From Nonomuraea guangzhouensis (GTDB lineage: Bacteria; Actinomycetota; Actinomycetes; Streptosporangiales; Streptosporangiaceae), in contig NZ_JAHKRM010000015.1 in NCBI RefSeq assembly GCF_019396345.1, positions 113,642 to 177,641 on the forward strand: a stretch of DNA of 64,000 nt. The letters run 5' to 3'. Positions within the stretch are counted from its first letter, which is position 1. Every line of letters begins with the position of its first letter. Positions 1 through 8,732 of this stretch are shown one piece after another. The notes beneath the pieces were generated by a model. It was not told the origin of the DNA, did not search any database, and was given only the letters and a program-made list of their open reading frames with translations. The position numbers and the translations under genes are program-made.

Positions 1-2784
1 GATGGCCACGTTGCCGGACGCCGACCACTGGAAGGTGAAGTGCCGCAGGTTACGGGTGGCGTTGCCGGCGTACACCGAGTCCCAGACGCGGGAGCCGCGG
101 AAGTAGCCGTTGCCGCCCTTGCCCTTGTTCCACGCGCCTTCCAGGTAGTTGTTGATCACCGAGAGGTTCTTGGCCTCCTCGGTCACGATGGCGTGGGAAC
201 CGGTCATGTACGACCGGACCCCCTTGATCCACCCGTTGATCGCCCACTTCAGCACGATGCCATGCATCTCCCCGGCCGGATCCATGTTGCCGTAGTTGTG
301 GCTCGCCGAGGCGGGCTCCTCGGAGGGCAGGTCCTGGGTGAAGTACAGGTTCTCGATCCCCACTCCCAGGACCGGATCGACGATCGGCGACGCCTTGGAG
401 TCGAAGGGCTTGTCGAGCCCGGGAATGGGGGCCGAGCCATCGGAGGTGGAGTTGACCGGCACGTCGTACTCCAGCGGCTTGTCCAGCGTGATGGTCTTGC
501 CGTTGACCGCCGTGATCTTGAAGATCTGCTGCCGCATGTGCAGGTTCTGCAGTTCGTGCTCGGTCGGCACGGCCGCCATCTGCTGGTAGAACTTCATCGT
601 GTTGGCGGCGCGGATGTTCACGTACGCGCCGGCCTTGAAGTTCTGCATGATCTTGCTGTTGGTGTTGTCGGCCAGGGCGATCTCCATGTCGCCTGTCCGC
701 GCGGCGAGTCCCTCACCCCACTTCGCGCTCTCCTTCAGCTTCGCGCCGACCTTCCAGTGCACGTTCACCGTGCCTTCGAGGATGTCCTTGCGGTTCTGCG
801 GCGCCGCCTTCCAGCCGTTCTCGTAGTCGGGATGGCGCTCCCTGGCCTGCACCCGGAACAGGCCGCGCCCCGGCCAGATCCAGCCGCCGGGGGCGGGGTC
901 GGCGTTGCCGTCTCCGCGATCGACGGTCATCGCGTCCTCGTCCCAGTCCGATCCGTCCGGGGTGAGCTTGTCGTAGCGGGTGTTGGCATCGGGGGTGTAG
1001 ACGATGCGGGTGCCGGCGTTGGGATCGGAGCCCTCGCCGCGCAGCACGGTGTAGTCGGCGTCCACGTAGATCTGGTGGGTCACGTTGAGCGTGCCCGCCG
1101 GAAGGGTGATCTGGCTGAGTTTGTGATAGCCGGCGGTCGGTGAGCATGCGCTCTTGATGTGGTCGATGGCGTTCTGGATGCCGCCGGTGTCGTCCTGCCC
1201 GTCGTTGGGTCGCACACCGTACTGGCTCTGCATGGCGGCGGAGGTGATGGCGCACGCGCCGTTCGGGTTGAAGTCCCCGGCGCCGGGCAGGTCGCCGCCC
1301 TCCAGGTAGCCGGCCTTGGACCAGTCGCGCAGGCCGATCTGGAGACTGCGGCGGTTCCCCGCGGACAGGTCCAGGTCCTTCAGCGGCGTGGGCGGGGAGA
1401 TGTACAGGTCGGGGTAGCCGCACTTGTGATCGGCGTTGGGCGACCAGGCGCGGGGCGAGACCGCGTTGTACCTACCGGTGATCTGAACGTAGAACGGGTC
1501 GCCCTTCTCCGTGGGATCGGCGGGGTTGTCGATCTTCAGGACGTGGTGGTTCTGGTAGAAGAGATTCAGGTTGGTACCGCCCTTGCTGTTCTGGGCCTTG
1601 TCGATCATCCGGCACGAGTAGCCCTTATCCGCGGCCGCGCCCTCTCCCGTGGAGTTGAAGGGATATTCGTCGCAGCTGTCGAGGCCGCCCGGCGGCCGCG
1701 GCAGTGCGTCTGGGCAGGCCTTATTCCGGTTTTCGCCGTCTTTGGAGCCACGCGTGAGTGGGACGCCGCCCGGCTCGCCGGGGGTGGGGCCCCCGTCGTC
1801 CATACCGGGTACGCCGCGCCGTCGCTGGGCGTCGCGGATGTGCAGCGCGTGTTCCTGCACCTCTCTGTCGTCGAGGGCGAAGGTCATGACGTCGGGCTGC
1901 TGCGGGAACACGCAGCCGGCGTCCTTGATGACGGGGTCGAGCCCGTCGCAGCGGATGTCCGGCTCGGTGGCCAGCACCGACGTCGTGGGCTGATCCGGGT
2001 GGTCCGGGAAGACGATCTCCACCCGGCCGATCACCGTCGCCCAGGACACCTCGCCGCTCCGGTCCGTCACGACGGTGTCGGTGATCCAGGTGCCGGTGAC
2101 GGGGGTGTCGTACACCAGGGCGTTCGTGGGCAGGCCGTCGCCGCGCGGGAACTCCTTGTAGTTGCTTCCGTCGTCGAGCACCCTCGGGCAGGAGGGCTTG
2201 ATGCCGCGCTTCTCGCAGTAGAGCGCCTTGGCCGCGACGCCGGCGCCGTCCACCTCCCCCCAACTGCCCAGCGGGATCGCGACGACCTCGATCTGGTACG
2301 TCCAGGTGCCCATGGCGCGGCCGTCGGCGTTCGTGTCGGCGTGCCAGTACTGCGTGACGAAGTAGTTGAGCTGGCCCACCTGCCTGGTGCGGTCGGGGCT
2401 GAAGACCTTGGCCGCCTGCAGCGGGGATCGCGCGCACACCTCGACGCGGCTGATGTACTGCCAGGCGCCCTCCGGCGGGGCCGCGCACCCGGCGGGCAGA
2501 CTGCTCGTGGCCGTGCGCGCCGCCTTCGTGGTGGCGGCTTTCGGCCTCGTACAGCCGCCTTTGTGCTCCCCGAACAGCTTCGCGGCCGCGGCGGAGCAGC
2601 CGTCGTGCACCTTGAGCCGGGAGCCGGCCCGTGGCGTGTCCCAGTCCTTGTCGGCCGCGGGAACGCCGCTGGTGGTCTTGGTGGGAGTGGTGAGTGGCGG
2701 TGCGGGCTCGGCCGCTGACACACCGGTCAGCAGGGAGAGGAGGAGAAGTAATACGGCGAAAACTGCGGATAAGCGGTGTAACAC
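1..2784 (-). CDS. Secreted NucA/NucB-type nuclease fused to a right-handed beta-helix (3' end outside the window)
   Basis: One uninterrupted frame of 928 codons runs from GTG at 2784 to the window edge; a GGAG 8 nt upstream and an in-frame stop just before it fix the start. Residues 1-24 are a signal peptide ending VSA. Residues 25-430 follow the layout of actinobacterial NucA/NucB proteins: a Cys-containing N-terminal part, an RCDG...GCVFP segment, and the signature CDEYPFNSTGEG at 371-382, followed by a Gly-Gly/FYQ segment and GDPFYV. From about residue 470 it is clearly homologous to the beta-helix of the upstream gene (DWSKAGY, DDTGGIQNAID, long shared segments up to SASGNVAI at the edge). 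It starts 12 nt after the upstream stop, so the two are probably cotranscribed. Likely role: extracellular nucleic-acid and/or polysaccharide binding or cleavage. The family match of the nuclease is by motif only. Confidence 0.8.
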   Translation of the reverse strand, partial: MLHRLSAVFAVLLLLLSLLTGVSAAEPAPPLTTPTKTTSGVPAADKDWDTPRAGSRLKVHDGCSAAAAKLFGEHKGGCTRPKAATTKAARTATSSLPAGCAAPPEGAWQYISRVEVCARSPLQAAKVFSPDRTRQVGQLNYFVTQYWHADTNADGRAMGTWTYQIEVVAIPLGSWGEVDGAGVAAKALYCEKRGIKPSCPRVLDDGSNYKEFPRGDGLPTNALVYDTPVTGTWITDTVVTDRSGEVSWATVIGRVEIVFPDHPDQPTTSVLATEPDIRCDGLDPVIKDAGCVFPQQPDVMTFALDDREVQEHALHIRDAQRRRGVPGMDDGGPTPGEPGGVPLTRGSKDGENRNKACPDALPRPPGGLDSCDEYPFNSTGEGAAADKGYSCRMIDKAQNSKGGTNLNLFYQNHHVLKIDNPADPTEKGDPFYVQITGRYNAVSPRAWSPNADHKCGYPDLYISPPTPLKDLDLSAGNRRSLQIGLRDWSKAGYLEGGDLPGAGDFNPNGACAITSAAMQSQYGVRPNDGQDDTGGIQNAIDHIKSACSPTAGYHKLSQITLPAGTLNVTHQIYVDADYTVLRGEGSDPNAGTRIVYTPDANTRYDKLTPDGSDWDEDAMTVDRGDGNADPAPGGWIWPGRGLFRVQARERHPDYENGWKAAPQNRKDILEGTVNVHWKVGAKLKESAKWGEGLAARTGDMEIALADNTNSKIMQNFKAGAYVNIRAANTMKFYQQMAAVPTEHELQNLHMRQQIFKITAVNGKTITLDKPLEYDVPVNSTSDGSAPIPGLDKPFDSKASPIVDPVLGVGIENLYFTQDLPSEEPASASHNYGNMDPAGEMHGIVLKWAINGWIKGVRSYMTGSHAIVTEEAKNLSVINNYLEGAWNKGKGGNGYFRGSRVWDSVYAGNATRNLRHFTFQWSASGNVAI

Positions 2785-2796
2785 CCTGTCGGCTCC

Positions 2797-5088
2797 TTAG
2801 GGGATGACGGTGAGGAAGAGGGACGACCGCGTGTCGGTCCCGGTGGCGTCCACGCCGTGGCCGCCGGTGTAGTCACGCCGCTCGTTGCCGGCCCAGTCGG
2901 TGATCGTGACGCCGCCGACGTCGAGGTGCTGCCAGCCGCTCCCGTTCCAGCCGAAGCGGTAGATCGTCGTGGGGCTCGGGTAGTAGTCCTCGTACGCCGC
3001 GGCCGGCCCGTCGGCCTGCTTCTTCAGCACGTTGTCGAACAGCACGTTGTTCGGCCCCGACGCGCCGGACCACTTGACCGCCTTGGGACCGGCCGACCAG
3101 TAGACGGGGAACCACGTGCCGTCGTCCGTACCGCCGCCCTCGCCCCCGCAGCGCGCGGAGCAACTGCCGGACCTGTGGTCGTAAGGGACAGTGCTCCGGT
3201 TGAGCTCGAAGAGGTTGTTGCGCTCCCAGCCGCCGTGCAGGTTGAGGTCGGAGTCGAACTTGTTGCCGATCGCCACGTTGCCGGAGGCCGACCACTGGAA
3301 GGTGAAGTGCCGCAGGCCGGTGGTGGTGTTGCCGGCGTAGACCGAGTCCCAGACGCGCGATCCGCGCAGGTAGCCGTTGCCGCCCTTGCCCTTGTTCCAC
3401 GCGCCGTCGAGGGTGTTGTCGACCACCGACAGGTTCTTGGCCTCCTCGGTGACGATCGGGTGCGACCCGGTCATGCGCATGCGGACGCCCTTGATCCAGG
3501 CGTCGGCCGCGTGCTTGACGACGATGCCGTGCATCTCGGCGGCGGGCGCCATGTTGCCGTAGTTGTGCACGGCGGTCTGCTCGTCCAGGCCGGGCATGTC
3601 CTGGGTGAGGAAGAGGTTCGCGAAGCCGACGCCCACCACCGGGTCGATCAGCGGCGCGACCTTGGAGGCGTACACGGTGTTGTCGATGGCCGCCGAGCCG
3701 TCCGAGGTCGAGTCGACCGGCACGTCGAATTCGAGGGGCTTGTCGAGCTGCACGGTCTTCGCGGTGGTGTCGACCGCCTTGACCTTGAAGATCTGCTGCC
3801 GCATGTGCAGGTTCTCCATGTCGCCGCTGCCGGCGGGCACGGTCATCTGCGCGTAGAAGTTGCGCGTGTTGGCCGCGCGCACGTTGACGTAGCCGCCCAC
3901 CTTGATGCCGGCCATCAGCGCCGACGAGGTGCTCGTGCTCAGGTAGACCGTGTCCTGGCCGGTCTTGCCGGCGAATCCCGGCACACCCGGCATGGCGCGC
4001 AGCTTGACCCCCGAGACCCAGTGCGCGTTGACCGTGCCCTCGAACAGGTCCTTGCGGTTGGCCGGGGCGTCGTCGTAGGTCTCGTCGTCCTCGTCGGCGG
4101 TGCCCGCGCCGGGGCATCCGGCCTGCGTGCCGACCCGGTACTGGGGCGCCACGCACCGCGACTCGACCCGGAACAGCCCGCGGCCCGGCCACAGCCAGCC
4201 GCCGTTGGCGCTGCCCCACTTCATCGCGGACTGGTCCCAGTCGGAGCCGTCGGAGGTCAGCGTGTCGTACAGGGTGGCGGGGCCGGGCCGGTAGACGATC
4301 TTGGTTCCGGTGGCCGGGTCGGCGCCGGCACCGGAGATCACCAGGTAGTCGGCGTCCACCTTGATCTCGCCGGTCACCAGCAGTTCGCCCTGGGGGAGCT
4401 GGATGGAGCTGAGCCGGTCCGGGGCTGCGGTGAAGGAGCACTGCGTCCGTACGGAGTCGATCGCCGCCTGCAGCCCCGGGGTGTCGTCGCCGCCGTCGCC
4501 GGGGATCACGCCGTACGTGGTGGCCAGCACCGCGGGGGTCAGGCGGCAGGTGGTGTCGGTGGTGTAGTCCGCCGAGCCGGGGAGGGGCGCGCCTTCCCGG
4601 TAGCCCGCCTTGGACCAGTCGTACAGGCCTGCCACGGGAGCACGGCGGTTCGCGGCCGTCAGATCAAGGCCGGTGCGCGCCTCACCGTCAGTTGGCGGCG
4701 TGGGCGTGACGGTCGGTGTCGGAGTAGGGGTGGGGGTCGGGGTGGGCGGCTGTGTGGTGACCGTGAACGTGGCCTCGGTGGAGACCGTGGTCCCGGCCGC
4801 GCTCCATCTCGCCTTGAGCTCATGGCCGCCGGTCGAGGCGTTCACCGTCCACTGGTACGGGGCGGTCGTGTCCTTGCCGAGGTAGGTGTTGTCCAGCAGG
4901 AACTTCACGCCGTCGGTCACCGCGCCCGGATCGACCAGATCCGCGGTGAAGGGCGCGGTCACACTGCCCCCGGCCAGCGCAACCCCGTTCACCGCGAGGT
5001 ACGGGCCATCGGCCCAGGCGATCGGCACCATGCCCAAGCCGAAGACGGCCACCAAGGCGGCCACCGGCCGCCAGCGAAACCTGAACAC
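2797..5088 (-). CDS. Secreted right-handed beta-helix (pectate-lyase-like) protein
   Basis: A 763-residue exported protein. The GTG at 5088 is chosen because AGGAAGGA lies 8 nt upstream and the protein then begins with a textbook signal peptide (residues 1-26, ending IAWA). Residues 27-113 resemble an Ig-like/Big domain, residues about 114-133 are a Pro-Thr linker, and residues about 140-763 form the beta-helix, starting with GLDLTAANRR and a DDTPGLQAAID motif typical of Pectate_lyase_3-type proteins. No catalytic residues could be assigned, so it may bind or cleave a polysaccharide. It is the paralogue and probable operon partner of the nuclease-beta-helix gene that follows 12 nt downstream. 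A longer reading from 5187 is possible but lacks a signal peptide at its N terminus. Confidence 0.82.
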   Translation of the reverse strand: MFRFRWRPVAALVAVFGLGMVPIAWADGPYLAVNGVALAGGSVTAPFTADLVDPGAVTDGVKFLLDNTYLGKDTTAPYQWTVNASTGGHELKARWSAAGTTVSTEATFTVTTQPPTPTPTPTPTPTVTPTPPTDGEARTGLDLTAANRRAPVAGLYDWSKAGYREGAPLPGSADYTTDTTCRLTPAVLATTYGVIPGDGGDDTPGLQAAIDSVRTQCSFTAAPDRLSSIQLPQGELLVTGEIKVDADYLVISGAGADPATGTKIVYRPGPATLYDTLTSDGSDWDQSAMKWGSANGGWLWPGRGLFRVESRCVAPQYRVGTQAGCPGAGTADEDDETYDDAPANRKDLFEGTVNAHWVSGVKLRAMPGVPGFAGKTGQDTVYLSTSTSSALMAGIKVGGYVNVRAANTRNFYAQMTVPAGSGDMENLHMRQQIFKVKAVDTTAKTVQLDKPLEFDVPVDSTSDGSAAIDNTVYASKVAPLIDPVVGVGFANLFLTQDMPGLDEQTAVHNYGNMAPAAEMHGIVVKHAADAWIKGVRMRMTGSHPIVTEEAKNLSVVDNTLDGAWNKGKGGNGYLRGSRVWDSVYAGNTTTGLRHFTFQWSASGNVAIGNKFDSDLNLHGGWERNNLFELNRSTVPYDHRSGSCSARCGGEGGGTDDGTWFPVYWSAGPKAVKWSGASGPNNVLFDNVLKKQADGPAAAYEDYYPSPTTIYRFGWNGSGWQHLDVGGVTITDWAGNERRDYTGGHGVDATGTDTRSSLFLTVIP

Positions 5089-5250
5089 GTGGGAAGTCCT
5101 TCCTGTCGGGAGAGCGCGGTTCACGAGCGTGTGAATCGTCGCCGCCCCGGCGAGGGAAGTACATCGATCACCCAGTACGCGGGACACCGCGGAACGGCCC
5201 CACCTTCGACCTGCAGGGACACGCGGAGAACCGGGAAATCCTGGGACGCT

Positions 5251-6081
5251 TCAGCGCCCCGCGCCCACGCACTTCCTGGCGCCGCTGGTGAGTTCGGCGC
5301 AGGCGTAGCCCACCTCCGGGCCGGCCGCGGCGACCATGGGCGTGGCGGCGCCGGAGCCGGAGCGGTCCTTGCCCTTGGCCTCCGCACCGCCGTCACCGGT
5401 GACGGCGACCCGGTCGTAGCGGCGCGCGCCGGCCAGCACGCCCCACGCGGCCCGGCACACCGCGCTGTAGCGCAGTTCGAGCCGCGCGTAGTCCACCTGG
5501 ACCGACGCGGTGACGACCGCGTCGCGAGCACAGCCCAGGGGCTCCGCCACCCGCCCGGTGCACTCGCGCGCCTGGCAGCTGCCCGCAGGCGTGGGGGTAC
5601 GCGACCCGGCCGGCGCGGCCACGGGACGGGAGATCGCACCGGTCAGCACCGCGACCACCAACCCGATGGCCAACACCGTGATCCCCATGGCGAACATCGC
5701 GAGCCACCGTCGCCTCGGCGGGGCGTCCCTGACCACCCCGAAGGGCCTGGTCGGCTCCGCGTCATGTTCCTGGTGAGAGCCGTCGTCGGTCACCCCGTAC
5801 GGCCCCTCGCCGCCCCGGCCTCCCGCCTCGGCGGCCAGCTCCCACAGCGCGCGCAGCCGGGCCTGGTCGGCGTCGGCCAGCTCGCCCAGCGCGGCGACCA
5901 CCGCGTACGGGGCGAGGGCCTGGCCGTTGAGGTACCGGCTCCACGCCGACTTGCTGCACGCGGTCTTCTTCGCCAGTTGCCCCAGGCTCAGCCCGGTCCG
6001 GTCCTTCATGACCCGCAGTTCGCCGGTGAGGTGCCGCATCTCCGGACTCAGCGAATCCGCCAGCGGTCGCCAGGCGCTCAC
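5251..6081 (-). CDS. Membrane-anchored XRE-family regulator with DUF2690 domain
   Basis: Residues about 20-65 form a helix-turn-helix of the XRE type (LSLGQLAKKTACSKSAWSRY), followed by an Asp/Glu-rich linker, one membrane helix (MFAMGITVLAIGLVVAVLTG) and an outside domain with Cys residues and the ELRYSAVCRAAWG segment typical of DUF2690. The design, a cytoplasmic HTH joined to an extracytoplasmic DUF2690 domain, recurs in actinomycetes; its ligand is unknown. The GTG at 6081 follows a G-rich stretch and gives the usual short N terminus; an upstream extension to 6231 is low-complexity. It lies 162 nt upstream of the beta-helix genes on the same strand, so it could control them, but no operator was identified. 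Confidence 0.75.
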   Translation of the reverse strand: MSAWRPLADSLSPEMRHLTGELRVMKDRTGLSLGQLAKKTACSKSAWSRYLNGQALAPYAVVAALGELADADQARLRALWELAAEAGGRGGEGPYGVTDDGSHQEHDAEPTRPFGVVRDAPPRRRWLAMFAMGITVLAIGLVVAVLTGAISRPVAAPAGSRTPTPAGSCQARECTGRVAEPLGCARDAVVTASVQVDYARLELRYSAVCRAAWGVLAGARRYDRVAVTGDGGAEAKGKDRSGSGAATPMVAAAGPEVGYACAELTSGARKCVGAGR

Positions 6082-6242
6082 GCATCCCCCCGTCCCCCGC
6101 GCGCGAACTCGTGGGCGTCGTGGACTGATGTCGAGCCGATGATATTCGGAGAATTCACTCGGTATCGGGCAGCCATCCGCCCGGGAAGCACTAAGGAACT
6201 GAGGCATGATCGCTGGGGTGCGGCTCACCACATCGATTCACC

Positions 6243-6533
6243 GTGGCCGAGCACATCGAACTGCTGGCGCTGGCGGACTGCGTCGCTCGCACCGTGCGCC
6301 ATCCCTTCAACGTCCACCACGCACTGCTGGCCGGGGTCACCTGGGCCGATATCGCCCGCATCGTCGACTCCGACGAGCCGACCGTCCGGCGGGACTACCA
6401 GCAGTCGGCTGACGACCAGTACGAACTCCACCAGCGCTACCCTGACCGCGGCATGACCGCCGACGAGCACGCCGCCGCGACCGCCAGAGCCGCCGAGGGG
6501 AGTGGGGACCCGGCTGGGGATCCTGTCCCATGA
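6243..6533 (+). CDS. Small HTH-like hypothetical protein
   Basis: A 96-residue protein starting at GTG 6243; an in-frame TGA at 6207 limits upstream starts. The middle (HALLAGVTWADIARIVDSDE, then PTVRRDY) looks like a helix-turn-helix of the MerR/sigma-like kind, predicted by eye. The C terminus is Ala/Gly/Asp-rich and probably disordered. No strong ribosome-binding site is visible. It converges on the TPR membrane gene that ends 7 nt away. It could be a small DNA-binding protein; no family was recognised. Confidence 0.5.
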   Translation: MAEHIELLALADCVARTVRHPFNVHHALLAGVTWADIARIVDSDEPTVRRDYQQSADDQYELHQRYPDRGMTADEHAAATARAAEGSGDPAGDPVP

Positions 6534-6539
6534 GGTCGG

Positions 6540-8642
6540 TCAATCGGCGGTGCGCGGGTCCGCGGGCACGACTTCGCCGACGGTGCCCAGCAGGCGGCGC
6601 AGCTCGTCGTACTCGATCGGGCGCCCGAGCCGCAGGGCGGCGTACTCGCCTGCGGCGCCGCCCTGCGCGGCGAGTTCGGCGCAGGCCGCGTGCCACTCGT
6701 CGCGGGCCTTCCGCACGGCCTGGGCTGCGCTGGGGCTCACGGGGTCCGACAAGTCACGGAGCCGGACATAGGTGTCATACGCCTCACGCTCCGCGGCGGA
6801 TCCTTCGGCGGGCGGCGGCAGCCGCTCACCGAGCAGTTCGAGGAAGACCCGGGAGCGGCCCAGCTCGGAGAACTGCCAGGCGGTGACCACCGTGCCGCCG
6901 TCTCCGGGCGCCGATGGCGTGGCCGAGGCGAACAGCCACACACCCAGGTCGTACAGGCCGCTGATCGAGCCGCCCGCACTGATCCGCAGGTCGGGGCTGA
7001 GGGCGCGCCCGCGCACGTCCTCCGCCGAGCGCACCGCCTCAAGCAGGCTGTCCCTCGCCACCTCCATGTCGCCCACGGACCTGGCGAGCTGGGACAGCCC
7101 CGTCAGCGCGTTCATCTCCCAGGTCACCTGCCCGGCTGCGCGGGCGCGCAGTGCGGCCTCGGCGAAGAGCGCGGCGGCCTCGGCGGGGCGGCCCTCGGTC
7201 ACGAGATCGTCGGCGCGCAGCGCGAGATCGCGGATGGGGTTGCCCCAAGCGGGGAAGGGCGCGGGAGTGCGTCGGGAGAGCCACGAGCGCAGCTGCTTGT
7301 CCAGGTTCGTGTGCCCGCGCACGCCCATCAGCAGCGCGAAGGGATGGTTGTTGAACGTGAGCGCCTGCTCCTTCCCCCAGGCCAGCCTCTCCCCGATCCC
7401 GCCGCGGGGGATCGCCATGGCCCGCGCCTCCAGCCGGCGTGCGCCCTCCTCGTCGCCGCGCTGCTGCGTGATCACCGCCAGGCCCATGAGCGCGTTCCTG
7501 AGCAGGTACGGGCTGTCGTCCGGCGAGAGGAGCTCGTGGTCCAGCTCCACCGAGCCGAGCCCGTGCCTGGTGATCAGGCGGCTCCAGGCGGTGTGCCGGG
7601 CCTGGGCCGCCATCCGCGGCAGGCCCAGGGCGGAGAAGCGGCGGCCGCACTCCCGCCAGGTGGCTAGCACCTCGTCCTCCAGCCCGAGATACTGGTAGAT
7701 CTCCGCCCGCAGCCACAGACAGCACGTGCGCTGGATCTCCTGGTGCCGGGCCAGCCGCCGGGTGGTCCGCGGCACGACCTCCGCGTCGACCAGGTCCAAA
7801 GCGAGCTCGGCCAGCTCGACGCGCCGCAGCGCCGCCTCGGCGGACACGGAGCCGACGGTGAGCCGCGCGTCCAGCAGCAGCGCGGAGATCAACGCGTAGT
7901 CGGGCCTGCGGCGGCGGGTCAGGAAACCGTCGTGGAGCCACTCGCCGAGATTAACGGCCGTGATCATCCGTACGTCCGACTGCTGTGCCTGGGGAGCGCC
8001 GACGGCGACCCTGTGGAGCGTCTCGGCCGTCTCCACCAGGCATAGGGCGAACGCGGGCACGGCCAGCCGGGGGTCGGGGTGCGCCACGTACGCCAGCAGG
8101 AACGGCGTCCACGCGTAACGCAGCAGCACGGTCGCCAGCATCGAACAGAGCGCCAGCGGGGCCCGCAGGGCTTTCGGCACCCTGGCCACGGCGCGGAAGG
8201 TGCCGACCCCGACCTGCAGCAGCAGCACGGCGGCCACCAGGAACACCCCGTCGAACGCCGTGGCCCAGGCCGTCCTCGCCCAGGCCGAGGCCAGCCACTC
8301 TCCGGCAGGGGAGAACGCCAGCAGCGCGCCGGCCGCGAGCACGATGATCTCGCCCCAGCGCCGCAGCCGGGCCTGCTTACGGATCAGGCCGCGCCAGACC
8401 GCCATCCTGCTCGCCACATGCCCACTGACCAGCAGCCCGGCCAGCAGGGGCAGCCATGCGGCGCCCTCGCCCGTGTGGGCCGCCGCCCACCCGCCGAGCG
8501 CGGCAGGCGTCACGCAGGCGACCCGCCGTGCGAACGCTGACACCCGGTCGGCCCACTCCGGCGGCCGGATCAGCAGGCCGTGGTCAGGTAACGCGCGCTT
8601 GTCACCCACCCGAGCGATTTCCCCGCGAACGCCGCCGTTCAC
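6540..8642 (-). CDS. TPR membrane protein ending just before a CHAT domain
   Basis: A 700-residue protein. The N-terminal third holds several hydrophobic helices (within residues about 35-210, including GEIIVLAAGALLAF and GVFLVAAVLLLQVG). The rest is helical TPR-like repeat ending in the region that, in CHAT proteins, comes directly before the protease (ELGRSRVFLELLGERL, then RPIEYDELRRLL). The protein then stops after 16 more residues, with no catalytic His or Cys. It is divergent from a complete TPR-CHAT gene. It may be a membrane scaffold or regulator of that protease, or a truncated CHAT protein. No CHAT remnant was seen between its stop and 6243. Confidence 0.7.
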   Translation of the reverse strand: MNGGVRGEIARVGDKRALPDHGLLIRPPEWADRVSAFARRVACVTPAALGGWAAAHTGEGAAWLPLLAGLLVSGHVASRMAVWRGLIRKQARLRRWGEIIVLAAGALLAFSPAGEWLASAWARTAWATAFDGVFLVAAVLLLQVGVGTFRAVARVPKALRAPLALCSMLATVLLRYAWTPFLLAYVAHPDPRLAVPAFALCLVETAETLHRVAVGAPQAQQSDVRMITAVNLGEWLHDGFLTRRRRPDYALISALLLDARLTVGSVSAEAALRRVELAELALDLVDAEVVPRTTRRLARHQEIQRTCCLWLRAEIYQYLGLEDEVLATWRECGRRFSALGLPRMAAQARHTAWSRLITRHGLGSVELDHELLSPDDSPYLLRNALMGLAVITQQRGDEEGARRLEARAMAIPRGGIGERLAWGKEQALTFNNHPFALLMGVRGHTNLDKQLRSWLSRRTPAPFPAWGNPIRDLALRADDLVTEGRPAEAAALFAEAALRARAAGQVTWEMNALTGLSQLARSVGDMEVARDSLLEAVRSAEDVRGRALSPDLRISAGGSISGLYDLGVWLFASATPSAPGDGGTVVTAWQFSELGRSRVFLELLGERLPPPAEGSAAEREAYDTYVRLRDLSDPVSPSAAQAVRKARDEWHAACAELAAQGGAAGEYAALRLGRPIEYDELRRLLGTVGEVVPADPRTAD

Positions 8643-8732
8643 GCCCGATCACGAATGCGTATCTCGCCCTTCTCAGAACGATCCGGCGGGGATAGCTTCT
8701 GCGTGGCGGCGAAAGAACCAGCGCGGAGGGCC

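Noticed and set aside
2857..6456. Very long plus-strand open frame opposite the beta-helix and regulator genes
   Set aside because: It runs antisense to well-supported genes, is extremely Arg/Gly/Val-rich, and has no family pattern. It is a product of high G+C.
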